The notes: generated by a model from the letters alone, not told the origin. A DNA stretch of 43,921 bases from a virus (IMGVR_UViG_3300025138_000080:1-43921); one strand, 5' to 3'; positions 26,080 to 35,821 are shown, counted from the stretch's first letter. Translations and numbers: made by a program.

Positions 26080-26361
26080 TCAATATAGAGCAAATGCACC
26101 GCCCGTACCAGTAGCTGAATCCATTGTTACACCTCTTGGTCTGAAAGGAAAAATTTGATAAGCACCGCCGGGGGTGATTGTCATTGTAACTCCGTTTGGC
26201 ATATGAAAGGTGTGCTCAACAGCTTGTGTTGTCATTATACCTTTTATCTGACCAAGGCCTGAACAATTTGTTTCGCCGTGACTAATAACCGGGTTATTAC
26301 TCGTATTTATTGGTGTTGCTCCGGAGTAATATTCTCTTCCGCCTAATCCTGTGAATGCCAT
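26080..26361 (-). CDS. Small hypothetical structural protein
   Basis: 93 aa, rich in Gly, Thr and beta-prone residues (VTMTITPGGAYQIFPFRPRG, VTMDSATGTGGAFALY), no charged helices. GGAGAAG precedes the ATG. It lies 37 nt after the large fibre-type gene and before the terminator, so it is probably co-transcribed with it and could be a tail accessory or chaperone. No family recognised. Confidence 0.6.
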   Translation of the reverse strand: MAFTGLGGREYYSGATPINTSNNPVISHGETNCSGLGQIKGIMTTQAVEHTFHMPNGVTMTITPGGAYQIFPFRPRGVTMDSATGTGGAFALY

Positions 26362-26398
26362 ATTTCTTCTCCTTCTCTATATGGTTTTACTTATCTAT

Positions 26399-29353
26399 TT
26401 AATTCCGGATATCGAACATCTGCTGAGACTGCCTACCATTGAGTACTGTAGGTGTATTAAATTCAATTCTTCTGTCGCTGCCTATATCACCTGGCACATC
26501 ATCAGCAATAATTCTAATATATGATAAAAAGGTCACCTCATCAGCAATCGTTGGTGCGGTGAATGAAGTATAACGATCAAAAAAGCCATCCGAGCCGATC
26601 GGCTCATGTTCATCTGTCCAGTCTGTTTCAGCCTCTGTTCCATCTTCAAAGACTAAAGTCTGTTTAATATATTTTCTTGGATGACCAGACCAACTGGTTC
26701 CTCTTGTGTCTAATTTAAGTCTATAATCTGTACCGGCGCGAAGAGTGTTTACGTTAACACCTAACTCATCGTTGATGAATGCAAACATGGAGTTTTCTCC
26801 GTTGTTTTGAAGCCAGTTGTCCTGGCCCCTAGTGTAATATTCATCTCTCAAATCTTGATCATGAATGAAGTCATAAAATCTTGGATCTGTTACCTCGTAT
26901 GATGATCTTCCAAATTCATTTATCAAACTAAATACACATTTTAATTTTGTTCCTACTGAATTAACTCTTCCAAAAGATGACATGTGTGTATCTCGAAAGT
27001 TACTAAGTTCATCCAAGAAAAATGAATCAGTTATTTTATGTTCTTTATAGTGCGGATAATATCTAAGGTCAATATCTGCTGACAGTTTCATACCTACATC
27101 AGCCACGGGTTGGATATAGTTATTACTAATTTGATACTGTAATTCGTCTTGATGAATTATTTTTCCATCACTCAATATAGATTGTGTTGCTGTATTATAG
27201 ATATTGACAGTTGTATTACCTTCATCTTGCAGAAGTTGTACATTTTTGCTTTTATACGCAGCTTTATATACAGATTTCGGGATGTATACGTGTACATCAT
27301 ATACATTAACATCGTCTTCCATCGGCACTGATTTTCTACAAGTCACACCTATGCATGGTGTTAGAGCAGTTGTACTTGTCTGAGGAGCTTGGGCCAAGTA
27401 ATCTCTCTGTCTAACTTGACCTCTACCGATATATTGCCGCAAACTCCCAATCCCATCCGTCATGATGGTCGCGTTCGGATCATCGTTATCGATTCTCATG
27501 TGTTGACCATCTTCAACTCGGTACCACTCAATTTCTGCCGTGTATGGAGCATTTGACGGATTGTTTATATTCGCCGAAGACTGATCCACATTTAACTTTA
27601 TCATGTGAGGACTACTTAGCAATAGTAGACCGTTTATACCGGTTTCTTTTTCCGAATTTGCACCGTTTTCCCGAATAGAATATGGTGGTTGTGAGTAGTC
27701 GTAATTAAATCCAGAATTAATTTTATCGTAAACAAATTCAATTGATATTGATTCATCTTTAAGTGTGGGTGGAACTTGTAAGTGTGTGTCAATTGTTTCA
27801 TCAACATCTCTAATAAGTTGTGTGGTTTCTATATTTGCTGTAATTGCTTCTGATGTTGCATCATCGATTGCATCATATTGTACACCCATTTTTTGACCAA
27901 TTCCTCTGGGTAAAGTAGCAGATGAAGATGTATAACTCAATGATGAGTTGGATGATAATATATCCCTTACGTTTTGTAGAGATCCAGATGGGACTTTTTG
28001 TACACTAAAACCTACGTAGTACGATGGTTCCGTGGTCGTCACCGGGTTGCCTCCAAATGATTCATTTGTAGGCAAAATAACTTCGCCTGCCATCGCAGAA
28101 GCTAATCCTTGTAATATGGTGTCCGTGAATGATGCACCGGCAGTGCTCATTCCGTATAAAGCCCATTCCGTATTACCTTCTATTATACTCTTAACGAACA
28201 AGGGGGATGAAGAGGATCCTCTCCAAACCGCAAGAGGTTTTCCAAAAACACCATCAACTTCAACATATTCTGCTGGGGAGTTGACAATATTATCAATTGA
28301 CGGTTTATTACTTGCACTTGCAGCCCAATATCTTTTCCTTACCTTAAAAAGTCTTCCGTTATCATCAAGACCATACAGAATTGGACTATAGAAATGTGTT
28401 CCGTCATAGTAAGAATTATCTAAAAGTTGCTGTTCAGTAACACACCACTTTAGTTTCAAATCTTCTGCTATTGTTTCAGAATCAGAGACCTGGAGCACCA
28501 TTATGTCTTTGGACATTTTTGAGTTATCCTCTACATAATCATGATTCCACATTTTGGAATGAAGTAACAAATTCTGCTGGGGGGAGCTCCCTTGTGATAG
28601 ATCTTTAATTTTAGGACTAAACCCTCCTTCTGTAAATTCGTTCAGTGCTTGGGAGTTGTTGAGACTATATTTTATAATATTTCCTGAATTGTCTAAAAAT
28701 CTTATATCGTTGGAGATTTCATCCTTCTCGCTGAAGGTATCTTCACCACCAACTTCTTTTTCTGCACCAGCCCATCCCATGAAAGCCTTGATGTGCGGTG
28801 ACCCGCCCTCATGAAAAAACCCCGGAGAGTTAATTTCAGGAATCCCGCTTTGCCTTTTTAAATGCGCCGGGCCCGGCGATGTAGAGTTACTATTGTTCCT
28901 GTTCCGTTTCATTGTTATATCCGGTCTTGTTATCGCATCTTCCAGTGCGGTTCTGGAACATAGTACTACTCTATCGCTGATTGGTATGAAGTGAACCGAT
29001 CCACTATTCCATGTATTTGCAAGGTGAAGTTCTTCGGTATTGGTGGTTGTTCTCCAATCAGAAAAATTGTTTTTGATGTATCTGTCTTTAACAGAATCAT
29101 CTAAAATATAATCTGTTGCAAGAAAATTCAATCTTCTATCAGATACTGATATTTTATGCCAGGGAGGAGAATCGGTTCCATAAGCTTCCAGAAGACAATT
29201 TGTGTTAAAACCTGTAGGTCTATTGACTTTAATTGTATTTCCGATTCCATCGAGTATATTGTAATCAAAATCTGTCCACACCGTTGAGTCGTTGGTATCA
29301 AATTCATATGAATACAAATCATGATCCGCTGGTTTATACTTGTCTAAGAACAT
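26399..29353 (-). CDS. Large fibre-type structural protein with degenerate trypsin-like region
   Basis: 984 aa. The N-terminus (PTGFNTNCLLEAYGTDSPPW, HKISVSDRR) is related to that of the 1275-aa protein on the other strand. Residues about 100-400 show a layout like PA-clan (trypsin-fold) peptidases: IPISDRVVLCSRTAL where the His loop would be, DIMVLQVSD like the Asp strand, and WRGSSSSPLFV before TEWALYGMSTAG like the Ser loop. No histidine follows the first block, so it is probably inactive. The C-terminal half is beta-rich with YRVEDGQHM and Ig-like strands. GGAGAAA and a late promoter precede it. Confidence 0.6.
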   Translation of the reverse strand: MFLDKYKPADHDLYSYEFDTNDSTVWTDFDYNILDGIGNTIKVNRPTGFNTNCLLEAYGTDSPPWHKISVSDRRLNFLATDYILDDSVKDRYIKNNFSDWRTTTNTEELHLANTWNSGSVHFIPISDRVVLCSRTALEDAITRPDITMKRNRNNSNSTSPGPAHLKRQSGIPEINSPGFFHEGGSPHIKAFMGWAGAEKEVGGEDTFSEKDEISNDIRFLDNSGNIIKYSLNNSQALNEFTEGGFSPKIKDLSQGSSPQQNLLLHSKMWNHDYVEDNSKMSKDIMVLQVSDSETIAEDLKLKWCVTEQQLLDNSYYDGTHFYSPILYGLDDNGRLFKVRKRYWAASASNKPSIDNIVNSPAEYVEVDGVFGKPLAVWRGSSSSPLFVKSIIEGNTEWALYGMSTAGASFTDTILQGLASAMAGEVILPTNESFGGNPVTTTEPSYYVGFSVQKVPSGSLQNVRDILSSNSSLSYTSSSATLPRGIGQKMGVQYDAIDDATSEAITANIETTQLIRDVDETIDTHLQVPPTLKDESISIEFVYDKINSGFNYDYSQPPYSIRENGANSEKETGINGLLLLSSPHMIKLNVDQSSANINNPSNAPYTAEIEWYRVEDGQHMRIDNDDPNATIMTDGIGSLRQYIGRGQVRQRDYLAQAPQTSTTALTPCIGVTCRKSVPMEDDVNVYDVHVYIPKSVYKAAYKSKNVQLLQDEGNTTVNIYNTATQSILSDGKIIHQDELQYQISNNYIQPVADVGMKLSADIDLRYYPHYKEHKITDSFFLDELSNFRDTHMSSFGRVNSVGTKLKCVFSLINEFGRSSYEVTDPRFYDFIHDQDLRDEYYTRGQDNWLQNNGENSMFAFINDELGVNVNTLRAGTDYRLKLDTRGTSWSGHPRKYIKQTLVFEDGTEAETDWTDEHEPIGSDGFFDRYTSFTAPTIADEVTFLSYIRIIADDVPGDIGSDRRIEFNTPTVLNGRQSQQMFDIRN

Positions 29354-29381
29354 AGTTTCTCCTACTCAGTTACTATACCTT

Positions 29382-29393
29382 TATTTATAAATA
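29382..29393. promoter_or_regulatory. Perfectly palindromic double late promoter (TATTTATAAATA)
   Basis: The 12-mer contains exact TATAAATA on both strands (plus 29386-29393, minus 29389-29382). The minus gene starts 28 nt to the left at 29353 and the plus gene starts 24 nt to the right at 29418. One site can serve both fibre-gene units. Confidence 0.85.
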
Positions 29394-29417
29394 GAAGAGA
29401 TACTAGAAAGGATTCAT

Positions 29418-30365
29418 ATGGGTCTACTAACAATTACAAGAATAGACACGGACTCCCGATTAAATCCAAAAAATCGAACTGGACAAACTTCAGTGCCGCC
29501 CGTTTCGAGTGGATGTATAGAAAATCTAGAACTTACACTCCCAGCGGTTTTTAATCCAGATCAAACAATATCTGTCAACACGCCTTTCGAGAGTGCATGT
29601 AATTATAGCAATCAATCCACAAAGTGGTATGTGACATTAGATACTTCCGCGGCCGCGAATAATCCACAGTCCCCTGATTCATTAGGAGGGGGTTCCTTCT
29701 CCCCTGTGCTTGATCCTAGAACATCTGGATCTTCTTCTACGGGTAAGGACTATTTAGATTATAATGGTAGTCTTGAAGCATATTCCCCATCAACAGAAAT
29801 TGGTAATTACTTAGACAGTCATGTACTAACATGGAAATCCAGTGCTAATCCTATGGTTTTCTCTAGATCTTTTAGAGAACTTGTATTAGACGACTCATCT
29901 GATGCGGGAGAGGACATACCAACATATCCTGGCGGATACATTTCTCCTGATGGAGATTTTTCCATCAATCTATTTCCACTTCCGCCTTACAATCCATCCG
30001 GATCTATATCCACGGTGATAACAGGAGACGTTAGCAGTCAGACGTTCAAATGGTATATCAAGACCGATTCTGCCGCGGCAGAGAATAATCCACAAAGTGG
30101 AGATGCTATTGGGGGAGGAACAAACTTTCCTGGCTTAAATCCTAGAGATGCCGTAGGAAATTCTGTTGTAATGGAAGATGGGGCAGCAGGAACATATATT
30201 CCTCGCAATGGATCTTTACAGTTGGTTCGAAGAGATGACACTTCTTCTAGTATTAATAATTGGGAATCAACTCATAATAGATATAGTGCTAGGTTTGGTT
30301 TAAATGCAAGTTCCGATGGGTCGGTAAGTCAAACATTCGCAACTAGTTATGTAACCATAACTTGA
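29418..30365 (+). CDS. Structural protein with two homologous beta-domains
   Basis: 315 aa. Two related copies are visible: about residues 50-115 (STKWYVTLDTSAAANNPQSP, DSLGGGSFSPVLDPR) and 195-265 (TFKWYIKTDSAAAENNPQSG, DAIGGGTNFPGLNPRD). Each is followed by a NGSL motif. The repeat looks like a glycan-binding or Ig-like tail module. AAAGGA precedes the ATG, and the palindromic late promoter lies 24 nt upstream. It is followed closely by the 1275-aa fibre-type gene. No named family. Confidence 0.6.
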   Translation: MGLLTITRIDTDSRLNPKNRTGQTSVPPVSSGCIENLELTLPAVFNPDQTISVNTPFESACNYSNQSTKWYVTLDTSAAANNPQSPDSLGGGSFSPVLDPRTSGSSSTGKDYLDYNGSLEAYSPSTEIGNYLDSHVLTWKSSANPMVFSRSFRELVLDDSSDAGEDIPTYPGGYISPDGDFSINLFPLPPYNPSGSISTVITGDVSSQTFKWYIKTDSAAAENNPQSGDAIGGGTNFPGLNPRDAVGNSVVMEDGAAGTYIPRNGSLQLVRRDDTSSSINNWESTHNRYSARFGLNASSDGSVSQTFATSYVTIT

Positions 30366-30373
30366 GATAAATA
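30366..30373 (+). promoter_or_regulatory. Near-consensus late promoter GATAAATA
   Basis: One mismatch from TATAAATA, 23 nt before the ATG at 30397, the same distance range as the exact boxes. It may give the 1275-aa gene its own late transcript. Confidence 0.45.
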
Positions 30374-30396
30374 AAAACAAAAAGGGTAGACACTAA

Positions 30397-33300
30397 ATGT
30401 ATATTTACGACTATTGGGATACAGGAAACAAAGATTTTTACGATGTATATGATTTTACCGGTTCTGATCCTACTGCAACCTACGTACAACATCCGTCTGG
30501 TTGGAATTCAAATTCCAAGGCGTTTTCTCCCATTGATGGTGATTCGCCTCCATGGCATGCGGTTAGTGTTAGATCTCGCAATAAAGCACCATTCCCAAAT
30601 CAACTAGTAGCGGGGGAAAACCCAGAAAATTATCCAACAGGGGATATTTGGAATGGTTATCGAGTTTCTCATAACGTCAACAATACCAAACAAAGCCAGA
30701 TAGAGGCACAATATTGTGCCAATGATTTGAACGTACGATTTTGTACTGGTGCAAATACTGTCAAGGTTGACGATATATTGTCTGATCCAAAATCATATAC
30801 TTGGGAAGGAACAGAAGAAGCGTCTTCGACGGAATCGCCAGGTCAAGAAAATCATAATGTTTGGATGTCTAATATTCCCGTTGCCTGGCCAATAACCGAA
30901 ACTGAAGTTGTTGTTCGGTTATCTGCTCTCATGGCACTTAAGAAAGAAAGTTCTGCGTCAAGTGGAAAAAACTATCGATATATGAACCCAATGGTAGAGA
31001 ATGAAGATGGATCTTTTTCTGGATTCAATTCTGTACGATTTATGAACAAGGAAGGGATGTCGATTGATTTTGAGTTGGAGCATCCATCTCTCCCAGAGGA
31101 TTTTCCAGAGCCAAGAAGTGTGTTTCAGATTGCATTTGATTTTACCGAAGGAAATACCCCAGCCGAGAGAGGCATCGAAGGCATCGAAGAGGACTACCGG
31201 ACGATTATCCCTGTCGTTCCAAGTTGGAATGATTATTTCTTAGGAATAAATGAGTTTGACGCAAAGAAGAGAGTCTTTGGAGACATGGTAGTTTTCTCTG
31301 TGAAAAATAAGGAACAGTTCCTTGGTTTTAGTAGTTATGGTATACCAATTATGGAAAATATCGGTGATCTTTTCACTCTACCAGAAAATGAACTGGTTCC
31401 TGCTTGGACACTGGATTCTCAGGGTAGATCGATAATTCAATATGTTAGTAGACTTCCGAAGACTAATTCTCCGTTTGTTGCAGATCCCGATTTTAATCCA
31501 GATAAAGAAATATACACATACTACTGGCCGATGAAAGAGCCTTTCACAGGTGAAACTGATGTATCTGGTGTGGTATTATCTGATTCTGAATCAGAATATG
31601 ATATTGATCACAATCCATTTTACTATGGCTTGTCAAAGTACATAGCACCAATGCGTCAAAAGGCTAAGACTAAAGGTGATGAACTGATTAGATGGATGTT
31701 GGGTGATACCGGTTCTCCATCTTGGGTGAAAACTGAAGATCATGGATGGGTATTTATTGGCACTTGGCGTGGAGGTATGCATAATGCTTATACTACTATT
31801 GATAGTCAAACTGCACCAGTCACTAACGGTGGTCAGGTAAACTACTTAGAGAAAAATACTAATCCATTCGGAGAAATTAATCAGATATGGGGATCTTCCC
31901 TGAAATATGTTGATTTGTCCCAGACTATAAAAACTTATGACATCTCGAAGAAAACTACAACGAATGAAACAATACTTCCTTCGCAAAGTTCATTCGAAAC
32001 TTATGAGTGTTCTGTTCAGCAGCCATGGAATAATAAGACAGAAAAAATTGCTTCGGTTGTTGGTAATGCATCTCAAGTATCAATTGGAATTTCTGCTGAT
32101 ATTCAATCTTTTTATGAAAGTAAGAATCTTGCAAACGCTAGTCTTGATTACCCTGCTCTAGAATTTGACAGAAGATCTTCTATGGGATTAATATCTGTAG
32201 GAAAAGGTTATGCAATCAGCACCGAAGGTTATATCGGCGATCAGGAGTCTGGACAGACGCCTATAGATGATAATGGAGATGGTATTGATGATAGAGTCTT
32301 TAACGAAAAAGAAACTCTAGTCGCTGCTCCTTACATTGACTATATCAGAGGAACTCCTTATGGTGGAGAACCGGCAAACAGCAGAGATTTGTATCTCGGA
32401 AATGATTCTTTTATTCAGTGGAATAATATTTTAAGTTATACTCTGAAGAATCAAACTAGAGCTACGGTCGCTCCTATACCGCCACACAAAAGAACTGTAC
32501 AGGTCCTGATAAAAAGAACCAGTGGAGAAGAAACAACATACTTCAATTACCCGATGTTTAATCAAAATAAGCATCATAGTCATAAATTAGGGGCCCTAGC
32601 GTTCAATGGTTCTGACTATAAAACAGGACAGGATATTCTTCCTTTCTTAGTAAGTACTGTATGTTGGACAACTCCCTCTTCCGAAACGAACAGTGCTCCC
32701 AAATCATACCCACTGAATGAGTTATCATCAGCTGATACATTCAATCGGCCATATAGCGAAACCGGTGCCGTGATAGACTCTACCCGATCATTTAAATATG
32801 ATACTAGAGTTGGACTCCATAATCAGACATCACCTGAATGGCAGATGAAAAATGGACCTCACGGAGCAGCAATTTACCCCATAGGTACAGGTGTTAATGC
32901 TCCGTGTGTTCGTTGGCCTTCTGTAGGTACCGAAACTGATGCTGTAGATAATGTAAGTCTTGCTGAATATAATGGTTCAGCAGATCCTTCTACAATGAAA
33001 GATCCATTTGCAACGAGCAGAATGATAACGTATCAAATAGCGACGGAACCCGTAGAAAGGGTGAGGGCAACATTAAAATCTCTATATAGTGCTGATTTAC
33101 TTAATGCATACTCTGGTTCGTTTATAACTTCGAATGCAAGAATCTACAATAACGTCGGCGGATCTATGTACTATCTGATAGAATCCAGAGAACTAAAAAC
33201 CGCTGGTTTCGCTCGTGCTACGATGTCAGGGAGATTTGTTGATTATACTGTAGACTCTGGAAACGTAATTGATATGTTTACCTCTCCTTTCGTAGGAAAA

Positions 33301-34224
33301 TGTGGATTGTATACCAGATCTCCGGCCCCGGCGAATAACTTCAGCATTGGACAACAAGGCTTTAGCCCGTTCGCCGGCACTGTAGGCATTAATATTCCTG
33401 TAGATGATTCCGCGGCACTTCATATTGGTGACGGAGAAGTGGATGGTGAGAACCCCGGCGGCACCGAGATCGGCCGCTACATTACCGAGGCAAATAGTCT
33501 ATCTTACGAGGGTATTGCAAGTCTTCCCATTGACTACTCTGCATTGTCTTGGAAAGATTCTGATCCTTCTAATGCGTGGTATGAAGATTATCAAAACTTA
33601 AATTCCGGCAGTCCCTTTGATACTGAAATAGGTGAACTTCAAGCAGGTGATCAATTAGTATTGAGAGTTAGAGTATCAGGCCTAAAGGATGCGGTAGAGA
33701 AGGAATATCTGATTTCCGACTTAAGATCATCATCTAAACCTCTATCACGAGGTTATAAAATTGGGTTATTCAGGGAGGACGAAATCTCTCCGTTTGCGGA
33801 ATGGTTCACTGATCAAGTAACGGTCGATGGAGATAACAATTCGACTATTATCGTTTCTCTTGAGGAACTTGGTTTTGATGAGACTAGCACTGATCCTGTC
33901 ATTCTTAGAACAAGAATTTCCCCACTAGACGGCGAGGAGTATGCTCCTTCTCTTGGTTACCAATTCAGTTATAAGACAAATGATTTTGATTTTGAAACGA
34001 CTGAGTTCAAACCACTAATGTTGAATCTTAGAACGTTCAATCCCCCGTCCGGGCCCGTAAGTTTCGATGAAGGTTCAAGTAGTACAACTTCTGGATTTGT
34101 ATCATTAAATGTTAGAAATGTAAATGCAGGTGATGTATTGGAAATGAGACCAAATATTGCCTATCCACATGATGACATTTCGATAAATGATCAATATCCT
34201 ATTACTATTAATTTCGCTGAGTAG
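30397..34224 (+). CDS. Very large fibre-type structural protein, paralogue of the 984-aa protein
   Basis: 1275 aa. The N-terminal HPSGWNSNSKAFSPIDGDSP, then PWHAVSVRSRN, aligns with PTGFNTN...DSPPWHKISVSDRR of the minus-strand protein. A trypsin-like layout recurs: AWPITETEVVVRLSALMAL, GDMVVFSVKN, then MLGDTGSPSWV and GWVFIGTWRGG, where GDTGSP stands in place of the GDSGGP Ser loop (Thr instead of Ser). The C-terminal third contains repeated beta modules (EIGELQAGDQLVLRVRVSGL; GFVSLNVRNVNAGDVLEMRP). Likely a tail or baseplate fibre. It ends at a strong bidirectional terminator. Confidence 0.6.
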   Translation: MYIYDYWDTGNKDFYDVYDFTGSDPTATYVQHPSGWNSNSKAFSPIDGDSPPWHAVSVRSRNKAPFPNQLVAGENPENYPTGDIWNGYRVSHNVNNTKQSQIEAQYCANDLNVRFCTGANTVKVDDILSDPKSYTWEGTEEASSTESPGQENHNVWMSNIPVAWPITETEVVVRLSALMALKKESSASSGKNYRYMNPMVENEDGSFSGFNSVRFMNKEGMSIDFELEHPSLPEDFPEPRSVFQIAFDFTEGNTPAERGIEGIEEDYRTIIPVVPSWNDYFLGINEFDAKKRVFGDMVVFSVKNKEQFLGFSSYGIPIMENIGDLFTLPENELVPAWTLDSQGRSIIQYVSRLPKTNSPFVADPDFNPDKEIYTYYWPMKEPFTGETDVSGVVLSDSESEYDIDHNPFYYGLSKYIAPMRQKAKTKGDELIRWMLGDTGSPSWVKTEDHGWVFIGTWRGGMHNAYTTIDSQTAPVTNGGQVNYLEKNTNPFGEINQIWGSSLKYVDLSQTIKTYDISKKTTTNETILPSQSSFETYECSVQQPWNNKTEKIASVVGNASQVSIGISADIQSFYESKNLANASLDYPALEFDRRSSMGLISVGKGYAISTEGYIGDQESGQTPIDDNGDGIDDRVFNEKETLVAAPYIDYIRGTPYGGEPANSRDLYLGNDSFIQWNNILSYTLKNQTRATVAPIPPHKRTVQVLIKRTSGEETTYFNYPMFNQNKHHSHKLGALAFNGSDYKTGQDILPFLVSTVCWTTPSSETNSAPKSYPLNELSSADTFNRPYSETGAVIDSTRSFKYDTRVGLHNQTSPEWQMKNGPHGAAIYPIGTGVNAPCVRWPSVGTETDAVDNVSLAEYNGSADPSTMKDPFATSRMITYQIATEPVERVRATLKSLYSADLLNAYSGSFITSNARIYNNVGGSMYYLIESRELKTAGFARATMSGRFVDYTVDSGNVIDMFTSPFVGKCGLYTRSPAPANNFSIGQQGFSPFAGTVGINIPVDDSAALHIGDGEVDGENPGGTEIGRYITEANSLSYEGIASLPIDYSALSWKDSDPSNAWYEDYQNLNSGSPFDTEIGELQAGDQLVLRVRVSGLKDAVEKEYLISDLRSSSKPLSRGYKIGLFREDEISPFAEWFTDQVTVDGDNNSTIIVSLEELGFDETSTDPVILRTRISPLDGEEYAPSLGYQFSYKTNDFDFETTEFKPLMLNLRTFNPPSGPVSFDEGSSSTTSGFVSLNVRNVNAGDVLEMRPNIAYPHDDISINDQYPITINFAE

Positions 34225-34241
34225 TTAAACGAGTACAAAAG

Positions 34242-34273
34242 AAAAACCCTCCCGCTTAAGCGGGAGGGTTTTT
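34242..34273. terminator. Bidirectional terminator between convergent structural genes
   Basis: Thirty-two-base perfect palindrome: CCCTCCCGCTT / AAGCGGGAGGG flanked by A5 on the left and T6 on the right. It serves the plus gene ending at 34224 and the minus gene ending at 34295. Confidence 0.95.
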
Positions 34274-34294
34274 TCATATCTTTAATTTTTTAGA

Positions 34295-35236
34295 TCAATT
34301 GTAGTCATTATCTGCTTTTTCGAATCTGTAGGAAATCCTAACCAGACCAGCAGATGCTCTTCCTTCTAGCGTGGTTCCCATCACTCCGAGATAACCGCCA
34401 GCGGTATTCATGCCGTTAGTTGCTCCTGGCGCAACCATCGCACCACCACCACCAGCACCGGGTGTTAGTCCTGAGTGACTTGGTACGAGAGTTAATGATC
34501 CACCAATTCCTGGTCCACCAGCAGGATTACCATCCAGATTTGGTGCGGCACGACCTCCATCACCACCTCGGGTGACGACACCGTTTTCTCCAGCAAGGCC
34601 AGGTTGTGTGAATGGGTTACCAGTCAATCCAGTAGCAGCGAATGCGCCAGTTCCACCAACACCACCTGTGGTTCCAGCAGCAACTGTTCCCTTGTGAGCG
34701 GTGATTCCCAAGATACCAGCATCCGTGTTGGTTGATTTTGCAACGTCTGCCTCAACGAATACAGTAGTGAGGTTGTAGTCAACACCACCAGATGATCCTG
34801 CTACACCTCGGTTGAATGGGAAGTCTCTTCTGACATATCCACCGGCACCACCGCCACCCATTCCGTGAGTAATCCCAGATTTGCTCGCTCCACCAGCAAG
34901 TCCTGCTTGTGCGCCTGCTGCACGACCACCCGAGCCACCAGGTCCGTAGCATTCAATTGTGATTGTGTTGTAGTCTTTAAAGTGATTTGCTGGTCGAGCA
35001 GGAACCCCGACACCCTCCGCGTGCAGGCATCCCTTCGTTATACCAGCAACACTGAATACAACTGACTGCGGAGCATCCCAACCATCATCCATATACATCA
35101 TACCCTGAGACTGGATGTTGGTAAGTTCTTGTTCTGTTAGGATATTACCGTTAAACTGGCTTACCCAATTACCTTCTTCATTCATGTAATATGGGATACC
35201 ATTCACGTTACGAAAATTTAACCATTTGGGATTCAT
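34295..35236 (-). CDS. Glycine-rich tail-fibre/adhesin-like protein
   Basis: 313 aa. After an N-terminal 80-residue region (NVNGIPYYMNEEGNWVSQFN), the protein is dominated by Gly-rich stretches (CYGPGGSGGRAAGAQAGLAG; HGMGGGGAGGYVRRDFPF; GLTPGAGGGGAMVAPGATNG). It ends in ASAGLVRISYRFEKADNDYN. Such polyglycine runs form polyglycine-II helices in phage receptor-binding adhesins such as gp38 of T-even relatives, and the C-terminal GxVRISY resembles the end of Gly-rich phage fibre proteins. A receptor-recognition role is inferred. GGAGAG precedes the ATG. Confidence 0.65.
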   Translation of the reverse strand: MNPKWLNFRNVNGIPYYMNEEGNWVSQFNGNILTEQELTNIQSQGMMYMDDGWDAPQSVVFSVAGITKGCLHAEGVGVPARPANHFKDYNTITIECYGPGGSGGRAAGAQAGLAGGASKSGITHGMGGGGAGGYVRRDFPFNRGVAGSSGGVDYNLTTVFVEADVAKSTNTDAGILGITAHKGTVAAGTTGGVGGTGAFAATGLTGNPFTQPGLAGENGVVTRGGDGGRAAPNLDGNPAGGPGIGGSLTLVPSHSGLTPGAGGGGAMVAPGATNGMNTAGGYLGVMGTTLEGRASAGLVRISYRFEKADNDYN

Positions 35237-35264
35237 TTTTAGCTCTCCGAGTTATTGCTATTTC

Positions 35265-35272
35265 TATTTATT
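35265..35272 (-). promoter_or_regulatory. Near-consensus late promoter AATAAATA (minus strand)
   Basis: One mismatch from TATAAATA, 28 nt before the start of the Gly-rich gene at 35236. It overlaps the stop of the 38-aa gene. Confidence 0.4.
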
Positions 35273-35387
35273 AATTCGTGTGCTTCACTACAGAAACCGC
35301 TTTTGGTTTCCTTATGGCAACACCATTTGTAATTCTTACCACTTTATGTGGTGCTTGACCGAAGGTATTTATCTTCAATCTTTTCAT
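35271..35387 (-). CDS. 38-residue basic small protein
   Basis: Reads MKRLKINTFGQAPHKVVRIT and ends VVKHTN; ten Lys/Arg in 38 residues. It begins inside an ATGA overlap (35384-35387) with the stop of the 145-aa gene, which supports translation. No family recognised. It fills most of the space before the Gly-rich adhesin-like gene. Confidence 0.45.
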   Translation of the reverse strand: MKRLKINTFGQAPHKVVRITNGVAIRKPKAVSVVKHTN

Positions 35388-35821
35388 CGTGTAACCTCAT
35401 CGTTTACTTCAAATCGACCATCTAATATTCTAGTAACCTCAGATCCTTTGATAAGTTCTAGATCATAAAGGTGTCTACCGGCAGGAACATTTTTCATGGT
35501 TTCACTATTGACGAAAATGAATATACCACCAGTGTAACCACCAGATCCTCCGTCTCCGCCATTCGTTGTTATACCGCCAGTTCCAGCAACACCTGCGGTG
35601 ATGTAGAAGTGTCCAGTAGATCCGCCACCAGTGACTCCACCGCCATAAGTTCCTCCTGATATTGATAGGAGAAGTTCGTCATCGCCTGAGTATCTTCTTA
35701 CCTGCATTTGTGCAGTATAACCACGAAGAGATACGGCCGTCGCCCCTTCTGTTTGATATTCGGCAAAAAACTTAAACGTCGAGCCTTGATCTGCTATGAT
35801 GTCATGTCTTCCTGCTACCAT
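35384..35821 (-). CDS. Tail-associated beta protein (BppU-like N-terminal type)
   Basis: 145 aa. ADQGSTFKFFAEYQTEGATA, then VSLRGYTAQMQVRRYSGDDE and the ending LELIKGSEVTRILDGRFEVN are the pattern of small phage tail/baseplate proteins whose fold recalls the BppU N-terminal domain. A Gly/Thr-rich loop (GGTYGGGVTGGGSTGHFYIT) sits in the middle. It is upstream of the Gly-rich adhesin-like gene, suggesting the two work in the same appendage. The A/T palindrome 35837-35844 lies 15 nt before the ATG. Confidence 0.6.
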   Translation of the reverse strand: MVAGRHDIIADQGSTFKFFAEYQTEGATAVSLRGYTAQMQVRRYSGDDELLLSISGGTYGGGVTGGGSTGHFYITAGVAGTGGITTNGGDGGSGGYTGGIFIFVNSETMKNVPAGRHLYDLELIKGSEVTRILDGRFEVNDEVTR

